Below, piece after piece: positions 8,976 through 18,358 of a stretch of 64,000 nucleotides of DNA. Origin of the DNA: Sphingobacteriales bacterium (GTDB lineage: Bacteria > Bacteroidota > Bacteroidia > Chitinophagales > UBA2359); NCBI GenBank assembly GCA_016718845.1, contig JADKCK010000003.1:62001-126000 (forward strand), given 5' to 3'. Below the pieces are notes generated by a model. The model was not told the DNA's origin and did no database searches. It saw only the letters and a list, made by a program, of their open reading frames with translations. The position numbers and the translations under genes are program-made. The stretch's first letter is position 1. Each line of letters starts with the position of its first letter.

Positions 8976-10982
8976 TTATTCAACAACAAAACGTTTAGTA
9001 ACGTGGCGATTTTGTGTAGTAACCACTAACACATAATAACCGGGCATTAAGTCGTTTAGGGCTATCTGCGAAGCATTGATACCCGCTTGTAAGGTGGCGC
9101 TTTGTGTATAAATTGTTCGACCATAAAGGTCAACTACTTCAATTTGGGCATTTTCGTCTGTTTTCGATTCGATGTACACATAGCCTATGTCGTGCATAGG
9201 ATTGGGCCAAATAGACAAACCTGTTACGCCCATAGGGTCGGTGTATGTATTGTCGGATAGTTTGCCGGGAGTTTGTATCCAACTTAAGTTGTTAAAGTTA
9301 ATGTAGTTTACCCAGTCGGGGTGGTCTACAAATGGGTTTCGGTTTTGCTGAATACTTTGGATATAATCGTTTCGGGCAATTTCGTAGTTATCGGGTGGGT
9401 CTTGTGCGTGCCATTGCAACAAGGTAGCCAAATCTTCGGGGGCTTCGTTTAGCCCGGGTAATATGGTAGTATTGAGGTAGTTAAAAGTCCAATTAAAACC
9501 ATTTACGCCATCGTATCGCAAAGACATATAGAGTAAAGCTCGGGCGGCATCGCCTTTTTGTTGTTCGCGTGGTTCGTAAACAGCTTGCCCGTTAATGTTG
9601 TATCCATAAGTACCTGCAAGGTAAGAGCTAATGGGTGTAACAACCTCGCCAAGTGAGTGATTGCTTCTAACGGCATTGGCTTGTGTTTGATTAGTGGGAT
9701 AGAGGTGATGTTGGTCGCAGTATTCGTTGTACGACGAGGTGGCATTGCTTGGCATCCAGCTTAGGCACCAGGTATGTTCGCGGCTAAACGGAGAGGTGGT
9801 GTACCATGCAAAGGGAGGGGTATAGTTGTATTTTTCGCCCGAGTATACACAAGTGGCTACTTTTTGACCGCTGCTAGTGTCGCTTACGGCAAAGTGTGTC
9901 ACCATTGTTTCGTCGTATAGGTCGTATGATACTCTGGTATAAGGGCTTCTTACGCGTGTTTTTAGGTCGTTGACAAAAGTGCTTGCCGATGGGCTAAGGG
10001 TGTTGTAATACGTGCCTGCTTCGGTGGCATTAGTAACCATAAAACTTTCGAGGGGTGCCGCCTGCAAATAGTTGGTGGCAGATGCGGTGCCATTGTAGGC
10101 ATATACGCGGTAGCCATAGGCGGTATTAGCAATTACGCCTTCTTGCAAAAACGAGGTACTTGTACCTACACTTACTACTTTGGCATTGCCAATGGTGTTG
10201 CCTACCGCATAAGTGCTACCATCAACGGGGTCGTATGATGGAAAATCGTTGGTGGCTCTTAAAACAACATAGCCTGTTGGTGCAGGCGATGCGGGTGTAA
10301 AAGAAACAGTGTATTTGTAGCTAGTTACATTGGTAAAACTTAGGTTAGTTGGTTGTGCGCTAGGTTCGCCTGTTCCACCGGATACGGTAAATGTCCAAGT
10401 TGGGAAAGTGGTGATGCGGGTATCGGTAGTTGCCCAATTTGCCTGGTTGGCAATGGCAGTGAGCAGGGTTGCTTTGTCGCCGCTGTTGGTGGTAATATTA
10501 AATTTACCGTTGTCTTTTTCGGTCGAGAATGCAAGAGCTGTTGAGCCAGCAGTTAGCCCACTTGGTTTGCGCGATGTTGAGCCGCTTATGTTTCCGGTAA
10601 CCCAACTTTTGGTACTTAAGCCAAAAATGAAAACAGGAGCAGTGGCAGTACCTTGATAAGCAAATATTTGGTCGCCGGTAGTACCTAGTATCATGTTAAC
10701 TGCGGTGTGGGTTAGCACGGTGCCTTTGGGGTAGTTAGCGGCTGCCGTCCAGGTGTCTGTTCCTTCGGTGGTAGCTAGTGCGGTGCCGTTCCAGCCGTTG
10801 TCGGTAAATTTAATTTGGGTTCCAACTCCAATATCTACTAGAGTTACAAATTTGACCAAATCGGGGTCGTCCATGTTATAGCCAATAATGGCAATATCGC
10901 CTGCCGATAAAATAGTTTGGGCAGATAAGGTGTTGCTGCAATAGGCAGCAAAAAACAAAAACAGCAATAATTTTTTAAGCAT
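8976..10982 (-). CDS. Secreted endonuclease I family nuclease with T9SS sorting domain
   Basis: The frame is open from 11063, but the start at 10982 gives a clean signal peptide (MLKKLLLFLFFAAYCSNTLSAQ), and the promoter at 11032-11039 places the transcript start between the two. About 668 residues. After the signal comes a ~190-residue beta-rich N-terminal domain, a fibronectin-III-like domain, then an endonuclease I domain (from YYNTLSPSAS to ~YINFNNLSW) with FSREHTWCLSWMP and DQHHLYPTNQTQAN as the His/metal motifs. The C-terminus (LSIWPNPMHDIGYV onward) is a T9SS type A domain. An extracellular nonspecific DNase/RNase for nutrient scavenging is likely. Confidence 0.88.
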   Translation of the reverse strand: MLKKLLLFLFFAAYCSNTLSAQTILSAGDIAIIGYNMDDPDLVKFVTLVDIGVGTQIKFTDNGWNGTALATTEGTDTWTAAANYPKGTVLTHTAVNMILGTTGDQIFAYQGTATAPVFIFGLSTKSWVTGNISGSTSRKPSGLTAGSTALAFSTEKDNGKFNITTNSGDKATLLTAIANQANWATTDTRITTFPTWTFTVSGGTGEPSAQPTNLSFTNVTSYKYTVSFTPASPAPTGYVVLRATNDFPSYDPVDGSTYAVGNTIGNAKVVSVGTSTSFLQEGVIANTAYGYRVYAYNGTASATNYLQAAPLESFMVTNATEAGTYYNTLSPSASTFVNDLKTRVRSPYTRVSYDLYDETMVTHFAVSDTSSGQKVATCVYSGEKYNYTPPFAWYTTSPFSREHTWCLSWMPSNATSSYNEYCDQHHLYPTNQTQANAVRSNHSLGEVVTPISSYLAGTYGYNINGQAVYEPREQQKGDAARALLYMSLRYDGVNGFNWTFNYLNTTILPGLNEAPEDLATLLQWHAQDPPDNYEIARNDYIQSIQQNRNPFVDHPDWVNYINFNNLSWIQTPGKLSDNTYTDPMGVTGLSIWPNPMHDIGYVYIESKTDENAQIEVVDLYGRTIYTQSATLQAGINASQIALNDLMPGYYVLVVTTQNRHVTKRFVVE

Positions 10983-11031
10983 CTTGCTTATACGTTTGGT
11001 ATTGGTAAAGAAATAAAATTTTAAAGGGGTG

Positions 11032-11039
11032 CAAAGATA
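11032..11039 (-). promoter_or_regulatory. -7 box TATCTTTG for the endonuclease gene
   Basis: Exact consensus on the minus strand followed by CACCCC. The predicted transcript start near 11027 lies inside the upstream extension of the frame and so supports the start at 10982. Confidence 0.65.
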
Positions 11040-11124
11040 CAACAAATTAAATAACTTGCACATTTTTTGGTGTTACAACATTAGTTTTTACATTAAAATT
11101 ACATTAAACAATACACGTAACAAC

Positions 11125-11158
11125 AAAAGCCCTCATTTACAATAAATGAGGGCTTTTT
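11125..11158. terminator. Terminator hairpin downstream of lon
   Basis: 15-bp stem AAAAGCCCTCATTTA / TAAATGAGGGCTTTT with a 2-nt loop. It lies 65 nt past the lon stop codon on the minus strand and has T-rich tails on both strands. Confidence 0.75.
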
Positions 11159-11222
11159 ATCAATCTTTATTTCAAAACAAAAGCACATGCCATATAAAAG
11201 CATGCATTTTTCATTAAAGTTA

Positions 11223-13631
11223 TCACACTAGTGCCAAATTATATACTTGTATCATATCTTTTACATAAGTAAAAGCAAGTCCTTTGGTATATTCGGCGTT
11301 TATTTCTTCTACATCGCGCTGATTGGCTTGGCACAAAATAATTTCTTTGATACCTGCTCGTTTGGCAGCCAATACTTTTTCTTTAATACCACCAACGGGT
11401 AGTACTTTTCCGCGCAGGGTAATTTCGCCGGTCATTGCCATAAAAGGTTTTACTTTTCGGTTGGTTAGTGCCGACACAAGGGTGGTTAGCATGGTAATAC
11501 CTGCCGAGGGTCCATCTTTGGGTATGCCTCCTTCGGGTACGTGTAGGTGTATGTTGGTGGTTTCAAATACATCAATGTCAATACCTAATTGTTGGGCGTG
11601 GGCGCGGATATAACTAAGGGCAGTAGTTGCCGATTCTTTCATTACATCGCCCAAATTACCTGTTAGGGTTAGTCCGCCTTTGCCTTTGCTTAGGCTTGTT
11701 TCGATAAACAAAATGTCGCCGCCGGTTTCGGTCCAAGCCAAACCTACGGCTACGCCCGGTGGGTTGTCGTTGGTGTACATTTCGGTATCGTGTCGGCGCA
11801 AGCCCAAAATACGTTCTACGTCTTTGGGTGTTATTTTGGGGTTATACTCTTCTTCCATTGCCACCGATTTGGCTATACCGCGCATAAGGGCGGCAATACG
11901 GCGTTCTAGGGTTCTAACGCCCGACTCGCGGGTATATTCGCTAATCAACTTACTTAGTATAGCATCAGTTAGCTTTATATGCTTGCTTTTTAGGGCATGT
12001 TCGGCTAATTGTTTAGGTATTAAGTGTTGTTTGGCAATAGATAATTTTTCTTCGAGCGAGTATCCCGATACGTGTATAATTTCCATACGGTCGAGCAAGG
12101 CGGGGTGTATGGTAGATAAGGTATTGGCAGTGGCAATAAACATCACCTTTGATAGGTCGTATTCTACCTCCAAGTAGTTGTCGTGAAAAGTGGTGTTTTG
12201 TTCGGGGTCGAGCACCTCGAGTAGTGCCGATGCGGGGTCGCCACGAAAATCGGAGCCTACTTTATCAATTTCGTCGAGGATAATAACGGGGTTCGACGAT
12301 TTGGCTTTTTTTAGTAGTTGTATAATGCGTCCGGGCATCGAGCCTATATAGGTACGGCGGTGTCCTCGTATTTCCGATTCGTCGTGTAAACCGCCTAAGG
12401 ACATGCGGGCATATTGTCGTTTTAGGGCTTTGGCAATAGATTTACCAAGCGATGTTTTGCCTACTCCCGGAGGTCCAACGAAACACAAAATGGGGGCTTT
12501 CATGTCGTTTTTTAGTTTCAAGACCGCCAAGTGTTCGATTATTCGTTGTTTTATTTTATCTAAACCATAATGGTCTTTATCTAGTACTTTTTGTGCTCGG
12601 TTTAGGTCAAAATTATCTTTTGTATATTCGTGCCAAGGCAAATCGAGTAGCAGTTCGAGGTAGTTTAGGGTGGTACTATAATCTGGCATCATAGGGTTCA
12701 TCCGTTGTAGTCGGATAAATTCTCGGTCAAATGCCTCTTTACTTTCTTTGGTCCATTGTTTTTTCTTAGCTTTATCGAGCAGGTCGTTGGTGTCGGTGCC
12801 ATTTTCGTTGGTACCTAGTTCTTCCTGAATAGTTTTGAGTTGTTGTTGCAGGTAGTAGTCACGTTGTTGTTTATCCATGTCGTGACGTGCTTTATTTTGC
12901 ACTTCGTTTTTAATTTGTGCAACTTGCAATTCGGTGGCTAAGTGGTTTAACACCTGCTGAATTCGCTCGGTTATGTCGTCTATCTCTAGTAATTCTTGTT
13001 TTTCTTCTATGGTTATATTAAGATTAGAAGAGATAAAGTGTAGCATAAACTCGGGATTGTCCATGTTTTTGAGCATCATTGCCATTTCGGGCGGTATATT
13101 TGATGCCAAATCAATGATTTGCATAGACAGGTCCTTCATAGAAGTAATTAAGGCTTTAAATTCGCGTGTTTTGGGTGTTTTTTGAGCTGGGAAAACGCTA
13201 AAATTTGCCTTAATGAAAGGTTCGGTACTTGTGTAATTTTCTACGGTAAATTTATCTCGACCATGAATAAGTATGGTAGTGCCACCATCGGGCATTTTGA
13301 GTAATTTAACAATACGTGCAATAGTACCTATTTTAAATAAATCGTTTGGTTCGGGGTCTTCTATATCCGAATTTTTTTGGGATACAATACCTATGTATTT
13401 ATCTTTTCTGTATGCCTCTTTAACAGCTTTTATCGATTTTTCACGACCTACGGTAATAGGTATCACTACTCCTGGAAACAATACTGTATTTCGGAGGGGT
13501 AATATAGGTATTTCTTCGTTATATTCGGGCTGTTCGTTGTCCGGATTAGCGTCTTCATCATCTATTGATACAAGAGGCATAAATTCCATATCTTCATCGT
13601 TATCAACAAATTGCTCTAAAAAATGTAGCAT
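11223..13631 (-). CDS. lon: Lon protease (endopeptidase La)
   Basis: 802 residues, normal for bacterial LonA. This is the ATP-dependent serine protease that removes misfolded and regulatory proteins. Domain order: an acidic N-terminal tail (about 1-38), the LON substrate-binding domain (from IPILPLRNTVLFPG), a coiled coil, an AAA+ module with Walker A GPPGVGKTS (about 384-392) and Walker B VIILDEIDKVG, and the S16 protease with KDGPSAGITM (catalytic Ser near 708) and the catalytic Lys in GGIKEKVLAA. The ATG at 13631 is the first in frame. A possible distal promoter at 14024-14031 with an intervening hairpin (13890-13922) suggests leader control. Confidence 0.96.
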   Translation of the reverse strand: MLHFLEQFVDNDEDMEFMPLVSIDDEDANPDNEQPEYNEEIPILPLRNTVLFPGVVIPITVGREKSIKAVKEAYRKDKYIGIVSQKNSDIEDPEPNDLFKIGTIARIVKLLKMPDGGTTILIHGRDKFTVENYTSTEPFIKANFSVFPAQKTPKTREFKALITSMKDLSMQIIDLASNIPPEMAMMLKNMDNPEFMLHFISSNLNITIEEKQELLEIDDITERIQQVLNHLATELQVAQIKNEVQNKARHDMDKQQRDYYLQQQLKTIQEELGTNENGTDTNDLLDKAKKKQWTKESKEAFDREFIRLQRMNPMMPDYSTTLNYLELLLDLPWHEYTKDNFDLNRAQKVLDKDHYGLDKIKQRIIEHLAVLKLKNDMKAPILCFVGPPGVGKTSLGKSIAKALKRQYARMSLGGLHDESEIRGHRRTYIGSMPGRIIQLLKKAKSSNPVIILDEIDKVGSDFRGDPASALLEVLDPEQNTTFHDNYLEVEYDLSKVMFIATANTLSTIHPALLDRMEIIHVSGYSLEEKLSIAKQHLIPKQLAEHALKSKHIKLTDAILSKLISEYTRESGVRTLERRIAALMRGIAKSVAMEEEYNPKITPKDVERILGLRRHDTEMYTNDNPPGVAVGLAWTETGGDILFIETSLSKGKGGLTLTGNLGDVMKESATTALSYIRAHAQQLGIDIDVFETTNIHLHVPEGGIPKDGPSAGITMLTTLVSALTNRKVKPFMAMTGEITLRGKVLPVGGIKEKVLAAKRAGIKEIILCQANQRDVEEINAEYTKGLAFTYVKDMIQVYNLALV

Positions 13632-13889
13632 ATTATATTAAATTTCGCCTATTTTTGATTTGTGTTTTATCTATGGTATGTAACAAACTAGTGCTTAATA
13701 AGTTTTTAAGCTAATTGTAGCCATTTAGTTTTGGCAAAACACAATGGGTGTTTTGCCAATACCATTAGTATTTAATTTTGGTTTTTATTAGTGTACAATA
13801 TTTGTGCCATGATAAGATAAATGCCATTTTGTCAGATTTGGTTAAGTCCATTTACAAAAACATTTATTATACTAAGTATATATAAAAAC

Positions 13890-13922
13890 ACAACGCTCAC
13901 AGTATTTGATTGTGAGCGTTGT
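13890..13922 (-). terminator. Hairpin terminator or attenuator in the region upstream of lon
   Basis: Perfect 12-bp stem ACAACGCTCACA / TGTGAGCGTTGT with a 9-nt loop. On the minus strand it is followed by TTTTTATATA. It lies between the promoter-like box at 14024 and lon. The rest of the gap 13632-14542 holds another hairpin at 13733-13757 and the repeat element at 14160-14486; no gene was seen in it. Confidence 0.6.
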
Positions 13923-14023
13923 ATTTTAGGTCAAAAAACAGAACAAGTTTATCGAGTTTTAAAAATATTATGTTTTTATACAAACTTATTTTAGCCACCT
14001 AAATTAAGTACTATTTAAAGGTG

Positions 14024-14031
14024 CAAAATTA
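14024..14031 (-). promoter_or_regulatory. -7 box TAATTTTG upstream of lon
   Basis: Matches TAnnTTTG on the minus strand and is followed by CACC. It would start an RNA near 14018 that meets the hairpin at 13922-13890 before reaching lon. Confidence 0.45.
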
Positions 14032-14159
14032 TTTTTTACGAAAATAATTAAGCTTTTCAATAAATAATCTTATTGCTTAGTTGTTTTAAATAAATTTAAT
14101 AACAAATAAACATCGACAAACCGACAACAACTTTTGTGGCAGTTATTACTTTTTTAATT

Positions 14160-14486
14160 AACTGATGTTACGTACAAAAGGACACGGGTTTTACGGATTG
14201 AAAACGGGTTTTAAAAAATGATTATCTACGTATTAATTTAAAACCCAAATTAAAATAAACAGTATAAGATATTAGTAAGCTAATACAACAAAGGTTGTTT
14301 ATTTGTTTATTGAGTAATAAATTGTTTAATAAATGGACTATTTTGCGGGTATTATCAATCGTTTAGTGCTATTGAACAGCCAATCAATCTAAAATAAATC
14401 CGCCAAAAATCCATCATTATCCGTGTTTAATCCGTAAAATCTGTGTTCTCAATAAAGCTAAAATAGCGTAGTGCGTAACATCAGTT
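14160..14486. repeat. MITE-like dispersed element, copy 2 (327 bp)
   Basis: The ends are inverted repeats AACTGATGTTACG and GTAACATCAGTT, almost perfect. Just inside, GGACACGGGTTTTACGGATT faces AATCCGTAAAATCTGTGTTC. The interior is AT-rich without an open frame. It is clearly related to 637-952 in ends and layout and to 33836-33960 in its right half. Confidence 0.7.
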
Positions 14487-14542
14487 ATTAATAACTTTAG
14501 TTGTTGTTTATACAAACGATTGCAATAGCAAGGCATGTGCCA

Positions 14543-14965
14543 CTACCAGTTCTCGTCGTAATCGTTCTCGTAATCGTCATCTTCGACATCGTCGAGGCTA
14601 GCGAATTCGTCTTCGAAGCCATCCTCATCAAAGGTATCGCTGTCTAAATCAAGAGCAGCCGCGCCACGCCCTTTAGTGCCGCCGCCATACAAATCGTCAT
14701 CTTCGAAAACATCGCCATCTTCGGTGTAAGCATCGGCTTCGTAAAGGTTCCATTTCTCGTCGACTTGCATTAAAGCTTCGTCCGACATTACATAATCTGG
14801 ATTAATTTCTCTTAAATCATCCAAGATAAAATCCTCTACTAAAAATTCGTCCACATTTACTAAACAGTAGTCAACGTAAGCGGGATCACGTTCAAACACC
14901 TCTCTCAACGTTTCGCCTTTGTACTTACCGAAAGTGAAAACGGTATCTAAGTCGTAAAAAGTCAT
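14543..14965 (-). CDS. Small acidic protein with ExoX-like C-terminal domain
   Basis: 140 residues. The first ~35 (FTFGKYKGETLREVFERDPAYVDYCL, positions 10-35) match the short ExoX-C-like domain found at the end of exodeoxyribonuclease X and in many stand-alone Bacteroidota proteins. The remaining ~100 residues are extremely acidic (Asp/Glu-rich, with a short GGGTKGRG linker) and probably disordered. The function is unknown; nucleic-acid or nuclease-partner binding is a guess from the domain. The promoter box is at 15081-15088. Confidence 0.75.
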   Translation of the reverse strand: MTFYDLDTVFTFGKYKGETLREVFERDPAYVDYCLVNVDEFLVEDFILDDLREINPDYVMSDEALMQVDEKWNLYEADAYTEDGDVFEDDDLYGGGTKGRGAAALDLDSDTFDEDGFEDEFASLDDVEDDDYENDYDENW

Positions 14966-15080
14966 AGTTATTTTTTTTGGGTTAAAGTGTTTTGTATTGT
15001 CAATAAAATATTTTATTGATTAGATAGTTTGCAGTATGTTTGTGATTGTTTGGGAAATAAGATATCCATGTAAGACGGTG

Positions 15081-15088
15081 CAAAATTA
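15081..15088 (-). promoter_or_regulatory. -7 box TAATTTTG for the ExoX-C-like gene
   Basis: Consensus TAnnTTTG followed by CACC on the minus strand, ~115 nt before the ATG at 14965. Confidence 0.45.
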
Positions 15089-15255
15089 GAGCTAAATGTG
15101 TTTTTTAGCGCCTTTTCTGATTTTTTTTTGCAAATTTTTCTAAAAAAAACGGCATTTATGCTAAAAACTTGTGCTGATACTGGTTTTGCAGCTATTTAGG
15201 TGTTATTTTGTTGCACAAAGATAGCTATTTTTTACCACAACCGCGCAAAAAATTG

Positions 15256-15263
15256 TACTTTTG
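15256..15263 (+). promoter_or_regulatory. -7 box TACTTTTG immediately before a start codon
   Basis: The box ends 4 nt before the ATG at 15268, so the transcript would begin at or next to the start codon (leaderless). Confidence 0.5.
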
Positions 15264-15267
15264 TGGC

Positions 15268-15891
15268 ATGAAAAAACAAGAGAGCAATAGTTTATGGTAC
15301 TTTATTGTATACAAGCCCTATGGGGTTATCTGTCAATTTTCGGCTTCCGACAATAATCAGCCTACTTTGGGGTCTTTGTATTTGTTTCCGAAAGATGTTT
15401 ACCCTGTTGGTCGTTTAGACACCGACAGCGAAGGTTTGTTAATTATCACAAACGATAAGCGTTTAAATCATCGTTTATTAAATCCGCAATATGCGCACAA
15501 GCGCACTTATTGGGTACAAGTTGAGGGTGTTGTAAGCCCCGATGCTATCGAAAAATTAAGCACTGGTGTACAAATAACCATAAACGGAAATCGTTATAAT
15601 ACGCTACCGGCTTTTGCTCAAATACTACCACAAACGCCTAATTTACCCGACCGCGAACCTCCTATCCGATACCGTGCCAATATTCCAACGTCGTGGATAA
15701 GCTTAACTTTAACCGAGGGTAAAAATAGGCAAGTTCGCAAAATGACGGCTGCTGTTGGTTGCCCAACTTTGCGTTTGGTGCGTCAAAGTATCGAAGAGCT
15801 AACTTTAGTAGACATGCAGCCAGGCGATGTAAAACAATTGTCGGGCGAGCGTGTTTACAAACTGTTGTTTGCTAACACGGCGCAAAAATAA
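15268..15891 (+). CDS. rRNA pseudouridine synthase (RsuA/RluE family)
   Basis: 207 residues from ATG 15268. An upstream in-frame ATG at 15208 exists, but the promoter at 15256 lies between them, so the shorter form is preferred. Seen: the catalytic motif GRLDTDSEGLLIITND (Asp nucleophile), the substrate-binding KRTYWVQVEG, and the C-terminal LTEGKNRQVRKMTAAVGCPTLRL. The lack of an N-terminal S4 domain and the short length fit the RluE type, which modifies 23S rRNA; the exact target cannot be read from sequence. The ABC exporter gene follows 40 nt later. Confidence 0.88.
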   Translation: MKKQESNSLWYFIVYKPYGVICQFSASDNNQPTLGSLYLFPKDVYPVGRLDTDSEGLLIITNDKRLNHRLLNPQYAHKRTYWVQVEGVVSPDAIEKLSTGVQITINGNRYNTLPAFAQILPQTPNLPDREPPIRYRANIPTSWISLTLTEGKNRQVRKMTAAVGCPTLRLVRQSIEELTLVDMQPGDVKQLSGERVYKLLFANTAQK

Positions 15892-15931
15892 GCAGTTTTT
15901 TTCAAATTTTGTATAAAGCCTTCTTTTTTTA

Positions 15932-17731
15932 ATGAAACACTTACTTGTACTCAATAAATATTTTTATCAATACAAATACACTTTTTTGATAGGTGTTTTA
16001 TTTGTTGCCATATCTAATATTTTTTCTATTATGCCGCCGCAGGCTATTCGTTATGCCTTCGATTTGGTAAAAGACGACATAGTATACTATAAAATGTATA
16101 GTGGATTTGCATTGCAAAATTCGTTTTACAGTATTTTTAGCCAAGCTATTTTTATTTTTGGTATTAGTGTGTTGCTTATGGCATTGTTGCGCGGCATTTT
16201 TATGTTTTTAATGCGCCAAACCTTAATTGTTATGTCGCGGCGCATTGAGTTTGACCTACGAAACGATATGTATGCCCATTATCAAAGCCTAACAGCCGCT
16301 TTTTATAAACGCAACCGCACCGGCGATTTAATGTCGCGCATTACCGAAGACATTGTACGGGTACGCATGTATTTGGGTCCGGCAATTATGTATGCGGTTA
16401 ATTTATTTGTAACTATTGTTACCGTAATGGCAATTATGTTATCTACCAATGTAGAGTTAACGCTTTATGCCGTATTGCCCCTGCCATTTTTGGCTGGCTC
16501 TATTTATTATGTAAATAGCATTATTCATGCCAAAAGCGAAGCTATACAGCAGCAAATGTCGAAACTAACGGCTATTGCTCAAGAGGCTTTTTCGGGCATT
16601 AGGCTTATTAAAGCTTATGTACAAGAAAAAGCCAATATTGGTTTCTTTGACGATGAAAGCAACACTTATCGCCAAAAAAGCATTGATTTAACCCGTACTC
16701 AAGCCCTGTTTTCGCCACTAATGCTTGTGCTTGTTGGCACTAGTACCGTACTTACCATATATATAGGCGGTAAACAGGTAATTGATGGTAAAATTACGTC
16801 GGGTAATATAGCCGAGTTTATATTGTATGTAAATATGCTTACATGGCCCGTTATGTCTATTGGTTGGACAGCAGCCATGGTGCAACGGGCAGCGGCATCG
16901 CAAAAACGCATCAACGAGTTTATGAATACAATGCCCGAAATTGTATCTATTACCAACGAACCTGTGCAATTAAAAGGTAAAATTACTTTCAAAAACGTAG
17001 GTTTTGTTTATCCCGATACCGGCATTAAGGCAATGAATAAGGTAACGTTTGAGTTATTGCCGGGCGAAAAAATGGCAATTGTTGGGCGCACAGGCGCGGG
17101 CAAATCAACCATTGCCGAACTATTAGTGCGCAATTACGATACCACCGAAGGCGAAATTTTATTAGATGACCAAGCACTCAAGCAACTAAACCTCGAATCG
17201 GTGCGTCAACAGATAGGTTATGTGCCACAAGATGTTTTTTTGTTTTCGGATACAGTAAGTAATAATGTATCGTTTGGACGACCCGATGCCACACCCGAGC
17301 AAATCCGCAAAGCTGCTCAACAAGCATCGGTGCTAAAAGAAATTGAAAGCCTCCCCGAAGGTTTTGATACCATTGTAGGCGAACGAGGCGTAACCTTGTC
17401 GGGAGGGCAAAAACAGCGCATTTCGTTGGCAAGGGCTTTAATTAAAGAACCCGCCATTTTAATTTTAGATGATTGCCTTTCGGCGGTTGATGCTCAAACC
17501 GAACATACCATTATTTCGTATCTAAACGAATACCTGATAGACCGCACCGCACTACTCATCACACACCGTATTTTTGCCTCGATGAATTTTGATAAAATAT
17601 TGGTGATAGAAAATGGTGAAATTGCCGAACAAGGCACACACGAACAACTGTTGAACAATGGCGGTATTTATGCCAGCTTATACGAAAAACAACTATCAGA
17701 AAACACCAACGGCAACAAAGTGACAGTTTAG
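15932..17731 (+). CDS. ABC exporter, fused permease and ATPase (MsbA-like)
   Basis: 599 residues. Six membrane helices lie in the first ~320 residues (type I exporter fold, with HYQSLTAAFYKRNRTGDLMSRITED as the coupling-helix signature), then comes a nucleotide-binding domain: Walker A GRTGAGKST (about 388-396), Q-loop YVPQDVFLFSD, signature LSGGQKQR, Walker B AILILDDCLSAVD and H-loop ITHR. A homodimeric lipid or drug exporter is expected; the substrate is unknown. Walker B has Asp (LDDC) where Glu is usual at the catalytic position, which occurs in some exporters and may mark a heterodimer-like or slow site. Confidence 0.9.
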   Translation: MKHLLVLNKYFYQYKYTFLIGVLFVAISNIFSIMPPQAIRYAFDLVKDDIVYYKMYSGFALQNSFYSIFSQAIFIFGISVLLMALLRGIFMFLMRQTLIVMSRRIEFDLRNDMYAHYQSLTAAFYKRNRTGDLMSRITEDIVRVRMYLGPAIMYAVNLFVTIVTVMAIMLSTNVELTLYAVLPLPFLAGSIYYVNSIIHAKSEAIQQQMSKLTAIAQEAFSGIRLIKAYVQEKANIGFFDDESNTYRQKSIDLTRTQALFSPLMLVLVGTSTVLTIYIGGKQVIDGKITSGNIAEFILYVNMLTWPVMSIGWTAAMVQRAAASQKRINEFMNTMPEIVSITNEPVQLKGKITFKNVGFVYPDTGIKAMNKVTFELLPGEKMAIVGRTGAGKSTIAELLVRNYDTTEGEILLDDQALKQLNLESVRQQIGYVPQDVFLFSDTVSNNVSFGRPDATPEQIRKAAQQASVLKEIESLPEGFDTIVGERGVTLSGGQKQRISLARALIKEPAILILDDCLSAVDAQTEHTIISYLNEYLIDRTALLITHRIFASMNFDKILVIENGEIAEQGTHEQLLNNGGIYASLYEKQLSENTNGNKVTV

Positions 17732-17775
17732 TGATTTTGTAGTCAAACAAACCAAACAATAAAATCAGCAGCTTT

Positions 17776-18096
17776 ATGGAAAACAAACCAAATAACTCGC
17801 CCGAAGAATTTAGCATCCGTCTTAAAGCAGGCAAACACCGCACCTACTTTTTTGATGTAAAACGCACCAAACAAAACGATGCTTTTATCGTATTAACCGA
17901 AAGCCGACTACTACCCAACGGTACATACGAAAAAAGTAAACTGCATTTATACCGCGAAGATTTTAATAGATTTTTGGAAGCCTTAGACGAAACATTTAGT
18001 TACATAGAAAACAAAGCCGACGAACCCTTAGATAACCCAATAGACCAAACAACAGATAACAACCCTAGCACGCAGTTTGACCTTACTTGGGATTAA
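17776..18096 (+). CDS. DUF3276 family PUR-like nucleic-acid-binding protein
   Basis: 106 residues. Residues 11-75 (FSIRLKAGKHRTYFFDVKRT, then FIVLTESRL, then KLHLYREDFNRFLEALDETF) match DUF3276, a Bacteroidota family with the PUR fold of single-strand DNA/RNA-binding proteins. The tail is acidic and Asn/Thr-rich. It lies 44 nt after the exporter gene on the same strand and is probably co-transcribed. The biological role is not established. Confidence 0.85.
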   Translation: MENKPNNSPEEFSIRLKAGKHRTYFFDVKRTKQNDAFIVLTESRLLPNGTYEKSKLHLYREDFNRFLEALDETFSYIENKADEPLDNPIDQTTDNNPSTQFDLTWD

Positions 18097-18179
18097 CCAC
18101 CCAAACTAGATTTTAAACCAAACATCGACCAAAGATTGCCAAACATCGAAAATAGTCATGCTTTATAGGCTAACTTTAC

Positions 18180-18187
18180 TACCTTTG
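18180..18187 (+). promoter_or_regulatory. -7 box TACCTTTG before the oxidase subunit gene
   Basis: Exact consensus followed by CATC, ~170 nt before the ATG at 18359. The intervening leader is A-rich and has no convincing gene. Confidence 0.5.
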
Positions 18188-18358
18188 CATCAACAAAACA
18201 AAAACAAAATAAGGCTAGCTTTAAAAAAAACAAACCTTACAGATTGGCATTTAAAATATCTATTACCGCATTTAAACTTGCATAATTCAGAACAATCTAA
18301 TAGGCAAATTTGTTTGGTTGCAAATAATATAGTATCTTACACCGTAGTTTAGCTATTT

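Noticed and set aside
18158..18352. 64-codon frame before the oxidase subunit gene
   Set aside because: The promoter box at 18180 lies inside it and its sequence shows no domain; it is better read as a leader.
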